The notes beneath the pieces were generated by a model, which did no database searches, was not told the origin of the DNA, and saw nothing but the letters and a program-made list of their open reading frames with translations. The translations under genes and the position numbers were made by a program. DNA of 64,000 nucleotides from Trachythela sp. YZ-2020 (Eukaryota > Cnidaria > Anthozoa > Malacalcyonacea > Clavulariidae), in the NCBI GenBank assembly GCA_016169945.1, contig JADLSH010000373.1, positions 310,001 through 374,000 on the forward strand, in the 5' to 3' direction. Position 1 is the stretch's first letter. Every line of letters begins with the position of its first letter. This document shows, piece by piece, positions 31,777 to 42,770 of this stretch.

Positions 31777-34498
31777 ATGATTTTAGAAGAACTATTTGGT
31801 AGTTTTGTGGCCCTAGTTTCGAGTTTGATCATTCATACACCGCCGATGTCAAGAGAAAGTTTGGAAAAGGAATACACCTTGATATTTGAAGAAAATCCTG
31901 AGCAAAACGAGGTATACGATGACTTAATACACCGTGAGTACGAGCAACAGGCACAGCCAGAGTTACCATATTATGAAGAAGATATATCTTCTGTTTTGGT
32001 GCAAGCGGACAAACAACCCATGCGAAATTTATGCCAATCATTTGTTCGAAGTTTTAAAGCAAATGTCGGATTAGTTATTGCCGTTGTTCTCATATTAGGC
32101 TTGTTGACCATTGGGATTGTCTATGTGGATTTGAATACAACCAACGCGTGTATAGCATGGATGCATAATAATTTCACTGTTTCATCGAACGTACGAATCA
32201 CACGTATTGTGGGAGAGTCTGTAATATTACTGCCGCTGTTTGCATGGTTTCCGGGCTGTGTTGTTATGTTGTGGGGTTTCAAAAAGTTCAAAAAGGATTA
32301 TCTATTGTGTTTATCTTTCTGCCAGGTTGTGACACTATCCATAAATTGTGCTTTTAAAATTGTTGTATTTGACAAGATAACAACTGGTCATTCTGAATAC
32401 AGGTAAGAATGTTGTAAGGCTACTTTCGGAGGCCAGCTCTTTCTATCTGGTATATACTTCTGTTTTGAGGGTAGTTATGATTCGCCCATGCATAAGCACA
32501 ACCACAGTCATATATAGAAGTGCTTCCTAATCCCAAACGGCAGAGGTCTAGCAGAATAAGCTCGGCAAATTATACGTATGAGGAGAAGTCTGATATGGTA
32601 ATGACAGTTTCAACATTATTTCAACAAAGAGAATTATACCTATTTAATTACCAGATTTATTGAGGCATAGATACACCGACTATGCTTCTAAATGACAATA
32701 AAATCATCGAATGACGGTTCTACTAAATGACCGTTGGGGTAACTTTTCTTTTCACTAATTTACCCCTCACTAAAAGAGTAATAGACCGAACAATTCGCGG
32801 AATGGCATGCTGACTAAAAGACCAACTGAACGTACAATTGGCTCATGAACGTCATGAACGCAACTAACCTCCAACCTCCTGACGATTTCGATCAATCAAG
32901 ACTCACAGTACATTACATTATTGCTGTATACACCAATTCCCTACTAATTGCCATTTTCATACTATAGAAACACTATGGATATTCTTAGAACCAGAATATT
33001 TATGATAAATATTAAAATGTTATCAATTTTTGGAGTTACCCTTGTTTTGTATACTATGGATATACTATACAGATATAATATGAAAAGAGTATTTCCATAT
33101 TATTTTCCACACGTATTTCAAAAAATTTTCCAGTGTATCGCACAAAATTTAATAATAATCATAATAATTACTCTATTACTGTATCAGATGCCTTTACCCA
33201 TAAATTGTAGTGCACCAACCGAAAAGAAAAAAGTTTTCTATTTCCCAACTGGACGTAAAGCCGAACAATTAATCGATTGGTTGACAGAGCAATTATATGG
33301 ACCGACCAACCTCTTGACTGACCTTTTAACTGACTGACTGACTGGCCGATCGACTGACTGCCTGACTGATCGACTGACTGACTATCTGACTGTTCGATCG
33401 ACCGACTATCTGGTAGACGGATTGACCGACCGACTAACCAACAACATACGTAAAGACCAATTGAGCGATCGAATAACAGATTTAAATCAACAGATCGACC
33501 AATTAAAGCACATCAACACAGAATGATCAATTTTTGTCTTTTTCTTTAGATTACCTGGCAACGTTGTATTTTTTCTTTCCCTTGTGTGTTGTGCTTGCCT
33601 AGTCGCTCATAAATTCAAACAAGTCAACCCAGCAACATCCTACAGTGTGGTCCGTACTTTTGTCATCCTTTCGTTCCCTTTCCTGGGTTCCTGTATGCTT
33701 GCTTATTTCAACATCTATATTTTGATTGAATCCTTTACACAAACTGAAGACAGGATTAAAAAAGCTATAATCGCCGCACTCACGCCAGGAATGGTTATTC
33801 CTATAACTGCGATTACAAAATACCTTGTTCTCAGAAAGAGTTTCGAGATTATTAACCCAGATCGTGGTTTTGTTTTGTGTTATTTCCTACGCGGCGGTTC
33901 CATTGTAGTTTACCGAACTATGCAGGCGGGTTTTCAAAATATCTGGCTTTTCATTGGTTTATCATTGTTACACGGATTCTCGAATGTCCTGAGTAAGGCA
34001 ACTCTTAAATTTCGTATAAAAATTTGGACATTTTTAGTTAAATGTTACAATAACAATAGAACATGCTGTGGGTCAAGATTAGAAGTGCGACCATTAAACT
34101 CACCGCGTATTCGTCGACTCAATGCAGATCTTGAAATTCAAAATATCTTATTCGAGTACACGGCGGTCATCTTAAGTCAGGCGTATCTAGCCTGTTATCT
34201 TGTTATGAGCTTCGTTGTCCCACCCTGGCAAGTTATAAAAGATTCTTTAATCAGGATAGCCATAAGTTTGGCCATAGATTTTGTATTCAACATCATTTCA
34301 GTGTTCATTCAAATTCACTTTTATGATATTCCCATGCAAAAGGTCTGGGCGAAATATTGGCGGCGTCACGTGACTGCTAATGCATTTATAATTATTATTA
34401 TCGTATCGTATTTTGGTGGATCACTGGTCAGTGTGTTCTCGGGCAGCAACTATATGTTGACAGAACACAAACTGAGAAATTGTACATCAATATTTTAG
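31777..34498 (+). CDS. Multi-pass membrane protein of unknown family, two exons
   Basis: Exon 1 31777-32402, intron 32403-33549 (AG|gtaagaatg ... tttctttag|A, phase 2), exon 2 33550-34498; about 524 residues. The N-terminal 90 residues are acidic and cytosol-like. Then come roughly nine or ten hydrophobic segments, for example VGLVIAVVLILGLLTIGIV, SVILLPLFAWFPGCVVML, VVFFLSLVCCACLV, FVILSFPFLGSCMLAYF, AVILSQAYLACYLVMSFVV, IRIAISLAIDFVFNIISVF and a final FIIIIIVSYFGG. A basic loop (RPLNSPRIRRLNADLEIQN) lies before the last three. There are no stops or frameshifts, unlike the transposons, so it looks like a working host gene. I do not recognise the family; receptor, transporter or scramblase-like roles are all open. 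An upstream exon is possible. Confidence 0.75.
32403..33549 (+). other. Intron of the membrane-protein gene
   Basis: 1,147 bases with canonical GT and AG and a T-rich run before the acceptor. An ORF at 32948-33337 has no domain and is judged spurious. The 3' third holds the GACT-type simple repeat. Confidence 0.7.
33305..33450 (+). repeat. Imperfect GACT/GATC tetranucleotide repeat
   Basis: GACTGACTGACTGGCCGATCGACTGACT and similar degenerate units (CGAC, GATC, CTAT) over about 145 bases. Intronic. Confidence 0.8.
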
Positions 34499-34763
34499 GC
34501 CCAACTTGTGTAAAATTGTACCAAATATGCACCGAGTATGCATGTTATTCACGATTTAGAGTTATGGTTCAGGAGCTGGTTGTATTCGAAAGTAGTTAAA
34601 GTTAGATATTGTTAGTTTAAAAGTTAACCAATCAGAATAGCGTATATTGGAATTTACGTCCATTTAAGTACGAAATAAAAAGTTAAAAAGTAGTTAAGAG
34701 TTTTCAAGACCTAGAAGGACATTATTGCGAAAATCCTTGCCCATATGCATAAATTGAGTTTGC
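34499..34763 (+). other. 3' flank of the membrane-protein gene
   Basis: Probable 3' UTR. AATAAA at about 34674, some 176 bases after the stop, is a candidate poly(A) signal. Confidence 0.45.
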
Positions 34764-34767
34764 TTAA

Positions 34768-35976
34768 GGTGGCTCCCTACAGTTAATATTAAAACAAGGG
34801 GTGAAAATGTGCTTTCCCTATTGCAACACATATCTTCATGTTTGTGAAATATATAGTTACTTTTTTGGTAATAACTATTAATATAACTGTTATGTGTCCA
34901 ACCTATGAGTTCTAAATATACCACAGTCGCATTGCTATGGCAACAGCATACGAACTATAGTAGTCATATCCTATATAAATGGGACAAAAAATTAAATTAC
35001 TTGAACTTCCTTCGGTGAATTTTCTTAAAAAGTTGCAAGTTGGAATACTGAGCGGAACATAAAATCAAAAAATTAAGGTAGGTTGTAGGATAAGTTGTTT
35101 AAATATTTGCAAATTTTTGATATATTAAAAAAGGCGACTTGTAAGTTCACGACACGAAAATTTAAAAAATTTCACCGAAGGAAATTAAAACTAAAGCCAT
35201 TAAGCCACGCACAAACTACTTACGCGGCCAAACAGAATTTCATTTCGACAAGATCGGCATCTGCACATGTCCGTGTCTTTCGCGTGATGGTCTCGCGCGC
35301 CCATCACTTCTTCGAGTCACTCGCTGTCCCGAAATGGTGTACAATTAGGAGCAAAATTCTCTTCGTTTTCGTTACCCTTGGCTTGTTGGACCCAAGATTG
35401 TTTGTTGGTGGTCTTTTTCTGGTCTGATTTGTCGGTGGTTTACGCATTGATCCAACGTCTCTTAAATTAATCCAACGTCTCTTAAATTTGTTTTTATTGT
35501 TGAAATCGGTATGAAAACTTTTCAAAACATTCAAACAATTCCAAATTTTCGTAAGACAACTCGTAAGTCGTAACTGTTTGTACTGTAGTTGTATGCAGTA
35601 GTTTTTAAACTTTTGATTGCTTTAAAGAATTATATTACTCTGACAGTTCTAGACTGCCATGAGCATAGTATAAAATATCATTTTAGAATGAATTTTTAGT
35701 CGGATAGTATAGATAATATTGAACGTAAATATGTAAAAAACATACTAAAAGAAAGCTTAGAAACTGGTTAACAACATACGTACTGTTTGAATTTCAAAGA
35801 TTCACGATTATAATGAAAAGGTTGTGGTTTCTTCGCAGAAAAGTCTCAAAAATAACTTCCCGCGGCTTGTTTCAACATTTTACCGAGTCACGAAGATTCC
35901 ACGCGCGAGATGTGAGGATGACATCTGATCTATATATAGATCGTGTTTCAAACTGTACTAACTGTAGGGAGGCACC
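34768..35976. mobile_element. 1.2-kb TIR element with TTAA duplication (piggyBac-type)
   Basis: Ends GGTGGCTCCCTACAGTTA and TAACTGTAGGGAGGCACC (17 of 18 paired), each bordered by TTAA (34764-34767, 35977-35980). TTAA target sites are typical of piggyBac. A second inverted pair (TTCCTTCGGTGAAATTT type) lies at about 35006-35029 and 35160-35186. ORFs inside (for example 35095-35427) show no transposase, so it is non-autonomous. Confidence 0.75.
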
Positions 35977-35980
35977 TTAA

Positions 35981-36552
35981 GCCGAGATAAAACGAAAATG
36001 TTTACATATACTGAATGAACCTTCACCCTACCACATCTGTCTCAAAAATAGGAGGTGATATGCGTAGCTAATAATCATACTAAAATATATAAGCGCAAGA
36101 ACATCATAGTACCCAGCGAATTTCGTTTTCCAACACGGCTGGCAGCTGCATGATATTTCCAAGCAGATGTTAATATTCAGAATTGCATCTGAATCGGAAT
36201 GGCGATCGGACGGTGAGAGGTTGACAAGAAAACAGGAAGGACAATATTTTTCCTTGGGGTAAAATGCCATCTTGTTATTTAATCTTTATTTATTATTCTT
36301 TGTCCAAAATCGCTGTAATTATAATAATAATATTAATAATGAAAACTTAGTTTTATTTGCTAAAATATATACATATACATAAAAATATGAGCAACCAGTA
36401 CTCACTATACTTTTACATAGTATGAATATGAATGAATAGAATACATAGAACCATTTTCGGAAGAGGAATGTCATATTCCAAATAGCTACATCAAATATGT
36501 ATGTGACAGCAGTTAGTTGATTTCCACGATATCTCTAGTAAGTAAAAAAAAA
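35981..36552. other. Unassigned AT-rich stretch
   Basis: No feature recognised; an 80-codon minus-strand ORF at 36028-36270 has no domain. Confidence 0.4.
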
Positions 36553-36895
36553 CGGGGCTTCGGTGACGCAGTCGTCAGGACAAGCGCCTTTCACCTCTGA
36601 GTCTTGAGTTCGATTCCCGCTGAGGACTATACTCATCACACTCATGTGAAAAGAGTAAGTCAACGCTCTACCGAAAGTCGTGGGTTTTCTCCGGGCACTC
36701 CGGTTTCCTCCCACAGGGAAAGTTGACTGGGTGGGTTAGGATATACAGATTAGCAAAGTAGTATTACAATTGTTGTAAAAATAGATAATGTAGGCTACGT
36801 ACATAATATAGGTAAGCGAGATACTTGATGTAATCGGTCACTGAAAAGCCCCAACGGGGAGTGAGCTGAATAATGTATGAATATGAATATGAACA
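36553..36895 (+). mobile_element. tRNA-derived SINE, plus strand
   Basis: The head is tRNA-like with an A-box-like GTGACGCAGTCGTCAGG (about 36572) and a good B box AGTTCGATTCC at 36607-36617. The body contains TTTTCTCCGGGCACTCCGG, a block also present in the SINE at 51.5 kb. The 3' end has a CCCC-AAC-GGGG hairpin (36849-36859) and GAATAT repeats, like the LINE tails here. That suggests it was copied by an L2-type LINE. Confidence 0.85.
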
Positions 36896-37084
36896 TAGGC
36901 ATCCTGGTTGCGTTATGATACAAGTTATATACTTATAGAAAGATATGTTCATTGACAATATTAATTACAACTAAATATTACAATTTACCAATGTAAAAGT
37001 TCTGGTTCCACTGCTTGTCCCTCGTACAAAATAGGGAATTAGTTGTCCTTATGCAGCAGGTGATTACTTTCTTTATTATATTCA

Positions 37085-37965
37085 TTTTGAAATCAATGGC
37101 ATTTCTTGCAATCTGATTGGTCAAAAATAGTGCGATTAATTCCCAAATCGCATCATCTTGAGTATTAATCGCATCATTTTTAAACCAATCAGATTGAAGC
37201 TCTGCACCACAACAACCAATCAGATTGAATGATAGAATTCAACTAGCCAATCAATTTAAAGAAAAATGTGCTCTGGCAAATTACCAAATATGTTCACCAT
37301 AAATTGTCAAACTGTAGACTGCATTTACTGCAGTTTTTTCATAAAAATCAACATAAAGGCGAGTCAAACTTAAAAGAATATCAAATAATTTTTCACAAAT
37401 AATACAGGCCAAATTATCAACAAAATTTTGAATGAAACATTGTCAAAATGTCAACAAAAACAAGTTTCATTTGAGCAACAGCCAAAACTGAACACAAAGC
37501 TGTCAAAGGCACAAGGTATTAAAATATGGAATGAATGAATGATCGATTGTAGTGACAATGTTTGAATGCACAAAATCACAAGAAACGTTTATCAATTTAC
37601 ATGTAAAGTCTACGATATCTTTACACTTACTTTTTCGGTCTTTATTTCTAGAAATTCATTTGTCAATTTGTCAAATTACAATTCATGTTGTTGCTATGCT
37701 ACGGCATTTCAGGGAGTATCACGGGTGTGTCAATTGTAAACAAAGATTAATAAAATACCGCTTCCGGTTTAAAAAATTATTTAGATTTCAAAATGAAGAT
37801 AATAAAGTGGAAATTGAAATTCGTGTCGTGCAATTCTGGTCTGAAATCAAACTTATGATTACAAATCGCACTCCCGCTTCGCGGTCGTGCGATTTTGTAA
37901 TCACGCGTTTGTTTTCAGACCAAATTGCACTCCACTCAGTTCAATTACCATTATTTATCACATAG
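37085..37965. repeat. Foldback element with AATCGCA(C/T) arms
   Basis: Left part about 37085-37200 (GCAATCTGATTGGTC, AAATCGCATC) resembles in inverse the right part about 37820-37930. The right part is itself a hairpin: GGTCTGAAATCAAAC ... GATTACAAATCGCAC pairs with GTGCGATTTTGTAATC ... GTTTTCAGACC. The ORF at 37552-37965 crosses the hairpin and is not supported as a gene. Outer limits are uncertain. Confidence 0.6.
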
Positions 37966-38169
37966 TTGTTTTGTGATATCTCTAATTCCATGTCCTTATC
38001 TAAAAACCCGTAAAAGTCCCTACATTCTGCAAAGGTTTGGGGACTTATAGGCAAGCATTGCACAAACTGTTCGTTGCCCTTTTCCATAAGACCATGTCTT
38101 TTAGGGTCGGTAGGGTGTTGTTAAGGTACCTCGTAGTAAAGTTGTAAATATTTCTTGGCAAACTGTTAA

Positions 38170-38205
38170 TGGCTGACTGAATAATAATAATAATAATAAT
38201 AAATT
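38170..38205 (+). repeat. (AAT)n run
   Basis: GAATAATAATAATAATAATAATAA after TGGCTGACT. Probably the tail of a short LINE or SINE 3' fragment, but no body could be identified upstream. Confidence 0.6.
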
Positions 38206-38330
38206 TCCTATCTAAATAACTAAACTAGTGATAAAGTTTTAACATGATATGTGTTCTGATTTCTTTCATCCAACGCCAATACTATAGCACTATACAATTA
38301 TATATTTGACGAGATTGAGCAAAATATCGT

Positions 38331-38396
38331 GATTTGTCAGTGGCGAGCAGATCAATTATTTGCCGCGATACTGACCAAAATCACGATATTTTGCAA
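38331..38396. repeat. Hairpin around AAAATATCGTGATTT
   Basis: CAAAATATCGTGATTTGTCAG (38331 on) pairs with CTGACCAAAATCACGATATTTTG ending near 38396, loop about 22 bases. Likely a small MITE remnant. Confidence 0.75.
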
Positions 38397-38619
38397 TAAT
38401 CGAGTTCAATAATAATTGTTTTATCATTCACTTCATGAAAGATATTAATTGTAAGAAAAAATTCAACAAGTAAGAAGTTCATATAAAGCTTAACATCGTT
38501 TAATTGAAGCAAACACAAAATTTAAATTTTTATTTGCAAAAGTTCAGCAAAATATGCAAGCCGTCGTTTCAATGTTTACAAAAGCGAAGCGCATGAGCAG
38601 ATACAATACAATAAATTTA

Positions 38620-38845
38620 TTGGTCGTCCCATAAGGGCTTTTCAGAACCAATTTACAAGGTGAATGCATAAAAACTTGAATAAAAACCCTAAATTTACAA
38701 ATATTATATATATAAAATGTTCAAAATAGGAGGGGTAATATTGACCTCTATGATATAAGACAGATCACACTATGGCGTTCCAGTTCATAGTAAGTATACT
38801 TTTGAGTTCGTGTTTAAAACGCTTGATGGAGTTTAAGGTGCGGAG
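38620..38845 (-). mobile_element. LINE copy F, 3' end fragment (minus strand)
   Basis: The minus strand reads TLNSIKRFKHELKSILTMNW and a stop, the end of a CR1/L2 RT. A CCCTTATGGG hairpin and AATAAATTTATTGTATTGTAT at the left edge follow. It meets copy G head to head at about 38845. Confidence 0.75.
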
Positions 38846-39149
38846 GCCGGTAAAAGAAGCTTCAGCTACCGTGGAGCTATTATATGGAACGATCTTCCAG
38901 ATGAAATGCGAAGTCTGACTTCAATACAGTCCTTTAAAAATTCACTTTTTAACTTTCAAATTTAATACTAAGACTGAAAAATAGTTGTAAATCTTATAGG
39001 TTTATATATATATATATATATATATATGTTAAGTTATTGTTTCATTCTTTTTTTAACTTGGCTCCTTGGAAGAGCACTCGTGTGAAAGGATACCATGTCA
39101 GTTATGTATTTTAATTTTAATAAAAGCTTCTGATTGATTGATTGATTAA
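38846..39149 (+). mobile_element. LINE copy G, 3' end fragment (plus strand)
   Basis: 38858-38965 reads SFSYRGAIIWNDLPDEMRS and on to FKNSLFNFQI and a stop, the standard C-terminus of these RTs. A 3' UTR with (TA)n at 39005-39028, a GGCTCCTTGG...-type hairpin region, AATAAAAG and (TGAT)n to 39147 follow. Confidence 0.85.
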
Positions 39150-39684
39150 GGGCCTGTTTATATGGGGAAAAGTTATCTCGGTTAGCGAGGAAACATTTCG
39201 ACTAGCCAAATAATTTTGTTCTGTTCATATGGAGAAACGTTATCCCGATTATCAGGTAAAGTTTCCGGCTGTGACGTAGCACTGGTGCGGGAAAAGTTAA
39301 AAAACTTTAAAATACATTTTAAAAACAAATATGGCTGCTTTGAACTTACGTTACGTAGTTGGATTAACCGAAAACAACCTTGCCCAGTTTCTACGCCCGC
39401 CATTTTGTAAAGTGTAAATTGAAAAGTTGCTGACACGACAGAAAGTTTTCCCGCTAAGCGGGAAAGTTGTGGATATGTTGTGTTCCTATGGGAAAAACAT
39501 TATCCCGGTCACCGAGATCTCGTCTGTCAACAAGTGAGATCTCGGTACACGGGAAAAGTTTCGTCTCATATGAACGCAGTGTAATTTTTCATACTATTTT
39601 CATAACAAGGCGAGATCTCGCTTGTAAGCTTGTCGAAATGTTTTCTCGCTAACCGAGATAACTTCTCCCCATATGAACAGGCCC
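39150..39684. mobile_element. Harbinger-type TIR element, 535 bp
   Basis: Ends GGGCCTGTTTATATGGGG and CCCCATATGAACAGGCCC, inverted homology running about 55 bases (TTATCTCGGTTAGCGAG). TAA duplications at 39147-39149 and 39685-39687 fit PIF/Harbinger. Inside are further degenerate copies of the ATATGG-GAAA-GTTATC-CGG motif (near 39224 and 39480) and a cluster of GAGATCTCG sites. No transposase. Confidence 0.85.
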
Positions 39685-39687
39685 TAA

Positions 39688-40082
39688 GTCAGTAATATTC
39701 TTAGGTTCAGATATAAAGAGAGGTTCAGACCTTTGTTTAGCTATTACAGGCTGGTTTACGTGTATTTTTAAAAATTTTCTGTGTTTTTGAGCAACTTTTA
39801 GGAGCCCTGTGCAAATTTCGCTTTCGTCGCCATGGAAACTGAAAAGCATTTTTTTAAATTTTGATTCGCTCCTTGGTTTAAATCTACTGCATTGTTCAAA
39901 ATTAAGAAGAAACTACAAGTAAGGCCTGCTGGCTTTGTTTTCAGCGGCTTTCAACTCAGAAATTGCATTATGGGACACGAAAACACGCTTCTCAAGCACG
40001 TTCACTGTTGTCAGTTGGTTTCACAAGAAATTGTCCTATTTTGGTAAGCTTTTCAAGGCGTAATTATTGGTAAAATGGTTGG
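39688..40082. other. Unassigned spacer
   Basis: Nothing recognised before the Mutator-like gene fragment. Confidence 0.35.
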
Positions 40083-41064
40083 AAAAAGCAAAATAAGTGT
40101 TTGTCGAAAGTCACGGAATGTCGTGGGTTTAGTGGAGTACGAAAACAAGAACATAAAACGCCAGAATCTACATCAATTGTTAGCGAAGATGTCGGCCATA
40201 TTGGGAACGTTAATACTGCACAATTTTGCCTAACAGTAATTCGCAATCTGCCGGTGATTCTGGTGAAATATCGACACCCATAAGTGCTTCAAGAAAAAAA
40301 CTAAGTCAACATGGTGTTCAGGAGTCTGCTAAAGGTGAAGGAATAGCCATTCGATCATCGGAATACAGACTTGTTGATATTGGACAGCTGTCATCTGCTC
40401 TTTCTGACATCCATAGATGTGAACAAGGTAGGCCAGCCTTGTAACTTGTTGTTATTAGTCATTGAATATATTTTAATAACTACAGGTTTTTATAGATTTT
40501 AAATATTCTGCAAAGAGTTGTTATAAACACTGCAAAATATTTATTGTAGCCCATGATAATATTCAGCATGTTTATGTAAATAAGCTTTAGTAACATTAGA
40601 ATATTCTTTTGTATGTAATAATTTTAACACTTTGGTATAGGATATTTGACGCTTGATGAAGAAGAAGATAGAAGACAGGGATTAATGTCAAGGTTGACAG
40701 TTGAATGCAGCACATGCGATAATATAGAGGTGTTGGATACATCTACCACATGACTGTAGCCCGAAGGGGAACATCTTTCGACGTTAATCGATGACTCGTG
40801 TACAGCAGTATCGAAACGGGTGGTGGCTACGAAGGCCTGGCTACATTATGCAGCATTATGAACATGCCATGCATGTCAAAGCCTGCATATTATAAACAGT
40901 TAGAGACCATTCTCCTAGTCTTAGAAAGAGAATGTCTGAGTGAACTGAAAAGAGTGGGCGAAAAGGTTCGAAAATCAGTTTTAAAGGAGAACACAGAATT
41001 AGTTGTTGGGCAGCCAGCAGACATCGCTGTTAGTTTTGACGGCACATGGGTCAAGAGGCATTGA
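40083..41064 (+). pseudogene. Mutator-like transposase, N-terminal fragment with one intron
   Basis: The start MVGKSKISVCRKSRN (40083) is a basic N-terminus; frame breaks follow. 40226-40427 gives RSSEYRLVDIGQLSSALSDI. A likely intron runs 40428-40640 (CAAG|gtaggcc ... ggtatag|G). The next exon reads GYLTLDEEEDRRQG and CSTCDNIEVLDTS. Then come breaks and a TGA, and 40798-41064 reads GGGYEGLATLCSIMNMPCM, QPADIAVSFDGTWVKR. The latter is the region with the first catalytic Asp of Mutator-like transposases common in cnidarian genomes (from memory of the family). Everything after GTWVKR is missing. Confidence 0.7.
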
Positions 41065-41214
41065 AGGATGCTGAAGGTGCCACATATAAAGCTGGTGCCT
41101 TCTAATTTTCTTCAGTAAGACTTTGGTCTTGAACTTAGGTATATAGACTTTACATTTACTCATTGTAAACAATACCTGAACTTTAAAGCCGTTTTCTCAA
41201 ATTCGCACTTTTTA

Positions 41215-41521
41215 CCTTTTGAGAAAGGATATCTCTTGAACGATTTAACCAATTTACATGAAATTTTCAGGATTTGTGTATCTCACCATTGTCTTGGGGA
41301 TGAACAGAGGATTTTTTAATATATATTTTCTAACATGAGTTATTGAATAGAATTGTCAAGCAAATTTGTATCTTATTTTTAAAACCTCGTGATCCGCTTA
41401 GTTTTCAAAATATTAAAAAATCCTCTGTTCATCCCCAAGAAAATGGTAAGATATATATATATCCTGAAAATTTCATGTGAATTGGTAAAATCATTCCTGA
41501 CATATCTTTTCTCAAGCACAG
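41215..41521. repeat. Foldback element with about 105-base arms
   Basis: The left arm (TTTTGAGAAAGGATATCTCTT ... CTTGGGGATGAACAGAGG, 41215-41320) is mirrored by the right arm (CCTCTGTTCATCCCCAAG ... GATATCTTTTCTCAA-like, about 41413-41516). No TIR family recognised. Confidence 0.8.
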
Positions 41522-42109
41522 TCTATCGCGAAACAGCATGTTGCCACTTTAACTGCCTGGTTGCCAATAGCAACGCAGTTTTGGTCTTCAAAAATATTTT
41601 TTTAGATTCCTGAGTCCATTAGCTATCTACTGATATATAGTTTGCCAGAGGTTTATTGTAATGAGTCCAGTGTGCAGCCTTAGTTCAGTGAGCCTTATTT
41701 TTGGGTTGACCCTCCCCTTAAGCGCTGTTTGTTGACGTCTTTCTCAGTTCTACTCAGGGTCATTTGTAGTTGTAACAACTTGGTTTTTAATCTAGATTCA
41801 GGGGCCTCCATCGCCGAAGATAGCGTATCTTTGCTGTGTTTCAAGCTATTTCTGTTTTATCCTGTCGGAGGTGCCAGATGTAGGAAATTATTGTTTGTCC
41901 CCGTATTAAATTTACGAATAAATTCACTCGAAAGTTTATAGTGTTTAACTTCCTTAAAAAGTCTCTTCCTTTTCTCTCGTCTCTAGTCTCGATAATATTC
42001 GCTGAAAATGAAATATAGTCTCTCTCAAATAATAATATAACCTCTCCCTTGTTAGTTTTTTCTCACGAACGCATGTTCTGTTTTTGATTGAAAGTTTATT
42101 AAATATGAA
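41522..42109. other. Unassigned stretch
   Basis: Two ORFs of about 70 codons without domains. No other signal. Confidence 0.35.
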
Positions 42110-42392
42110 TATTAATTATGTGACGTCAGTCTTAGACAGAAAGTAAATCAAAGCTAAAAGAGTACGTAATAACATAGCTACTTTATATAGTTGGGCAATT
42201 GATAATTTTACAGTTAAAAGTACAAACCTTATCACTATTTTGCCATTTTGTACTAAAAATAAAAGAAATATATACGGCCGGTTGCGTGTTACCATGGTTA
42301 CAGTGATCAACTCAGTACTTCATGTTAAAATAAGTTTTGGCGAGAATAATTGCTTGGTTCTAATGGGCGAGGGGGTTCTGCATGAATGTATT
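42110..42392 (+). repeat. Dispersed repeat, copy 1 (inverted mate at 55045)
   Basis: Shares ordered blocks with 55045-55312 in opposite orientation: AAAGCTAAAAGAGTACGTAAT, GGGCAATTGATAATTTT, TTACCATGGTTACAGTG, GGGCGAGGGGGTTCTGCATG. No ORF or TIR seen. Confidence 0.75.
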
Positions 42393-42479
42393 TCTAGTAT
42401 CATAAGAATAGGTAATTGAACCTCCATTGGCGTTAAATAATTTGTATGATATGTTCTTTATGTATGCATGTGTGTACAT

Positions 42480-42770
42480 ATGTATTCATGGTATATAATT
42501 AATGGTTTTCATAGGTTTTCAACATTCAGAGGTCATCTCAGGTATAGATTGTGTATGGTCGGTGGATATTGTAGGTGTGGTTTGTTAGGTGTGATTTATT
42601 CACAGGGTCTGAAAAATTGGCCATGCTGTTAAATGTGTAAACTAGACCAGATATATTACTGTAGGTAGCTGATATGATGTATTTTTCTGCATGCATGTAT
42701 GGTATATAGATGATGGTTTTCTAAAGTTTTCATTATTCACAGGGTCTGAGAAATAGACCGTACCGTAAAG
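42480..42770 (+). repeat. Imperfect direct duplication
   Basis: GGTATATA(A/G)(T/A)... ATGGTTTTC(A/T)(T/A)A, then CACAGGGTCTGA(A/G)AAAT occurs near 42489-42618 and again near 42700-42756. An old local duplication in non-coding DNA. 42771-43395 holds nothing else recognised. Confidence 0.5.

Noticed and set aside
32948..33337. ORF inside the intron of the membrane-protein gene
   Set aside because: Low complexity and AT-rich, ends in the GACT repeat; no domain, and the flanking splice sites are better supported.
35095..35427. 110-codon basic ORF
   Set aside because: It lies across the inner inverted repeat of the TTAA element and has no recognisable transposase motif.
36553..36640. tRNA gene
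   Set aside because: Box A and B are present, but the sequence continues into a SINE body and tail and does not fold into a full cloverleaf by eye.
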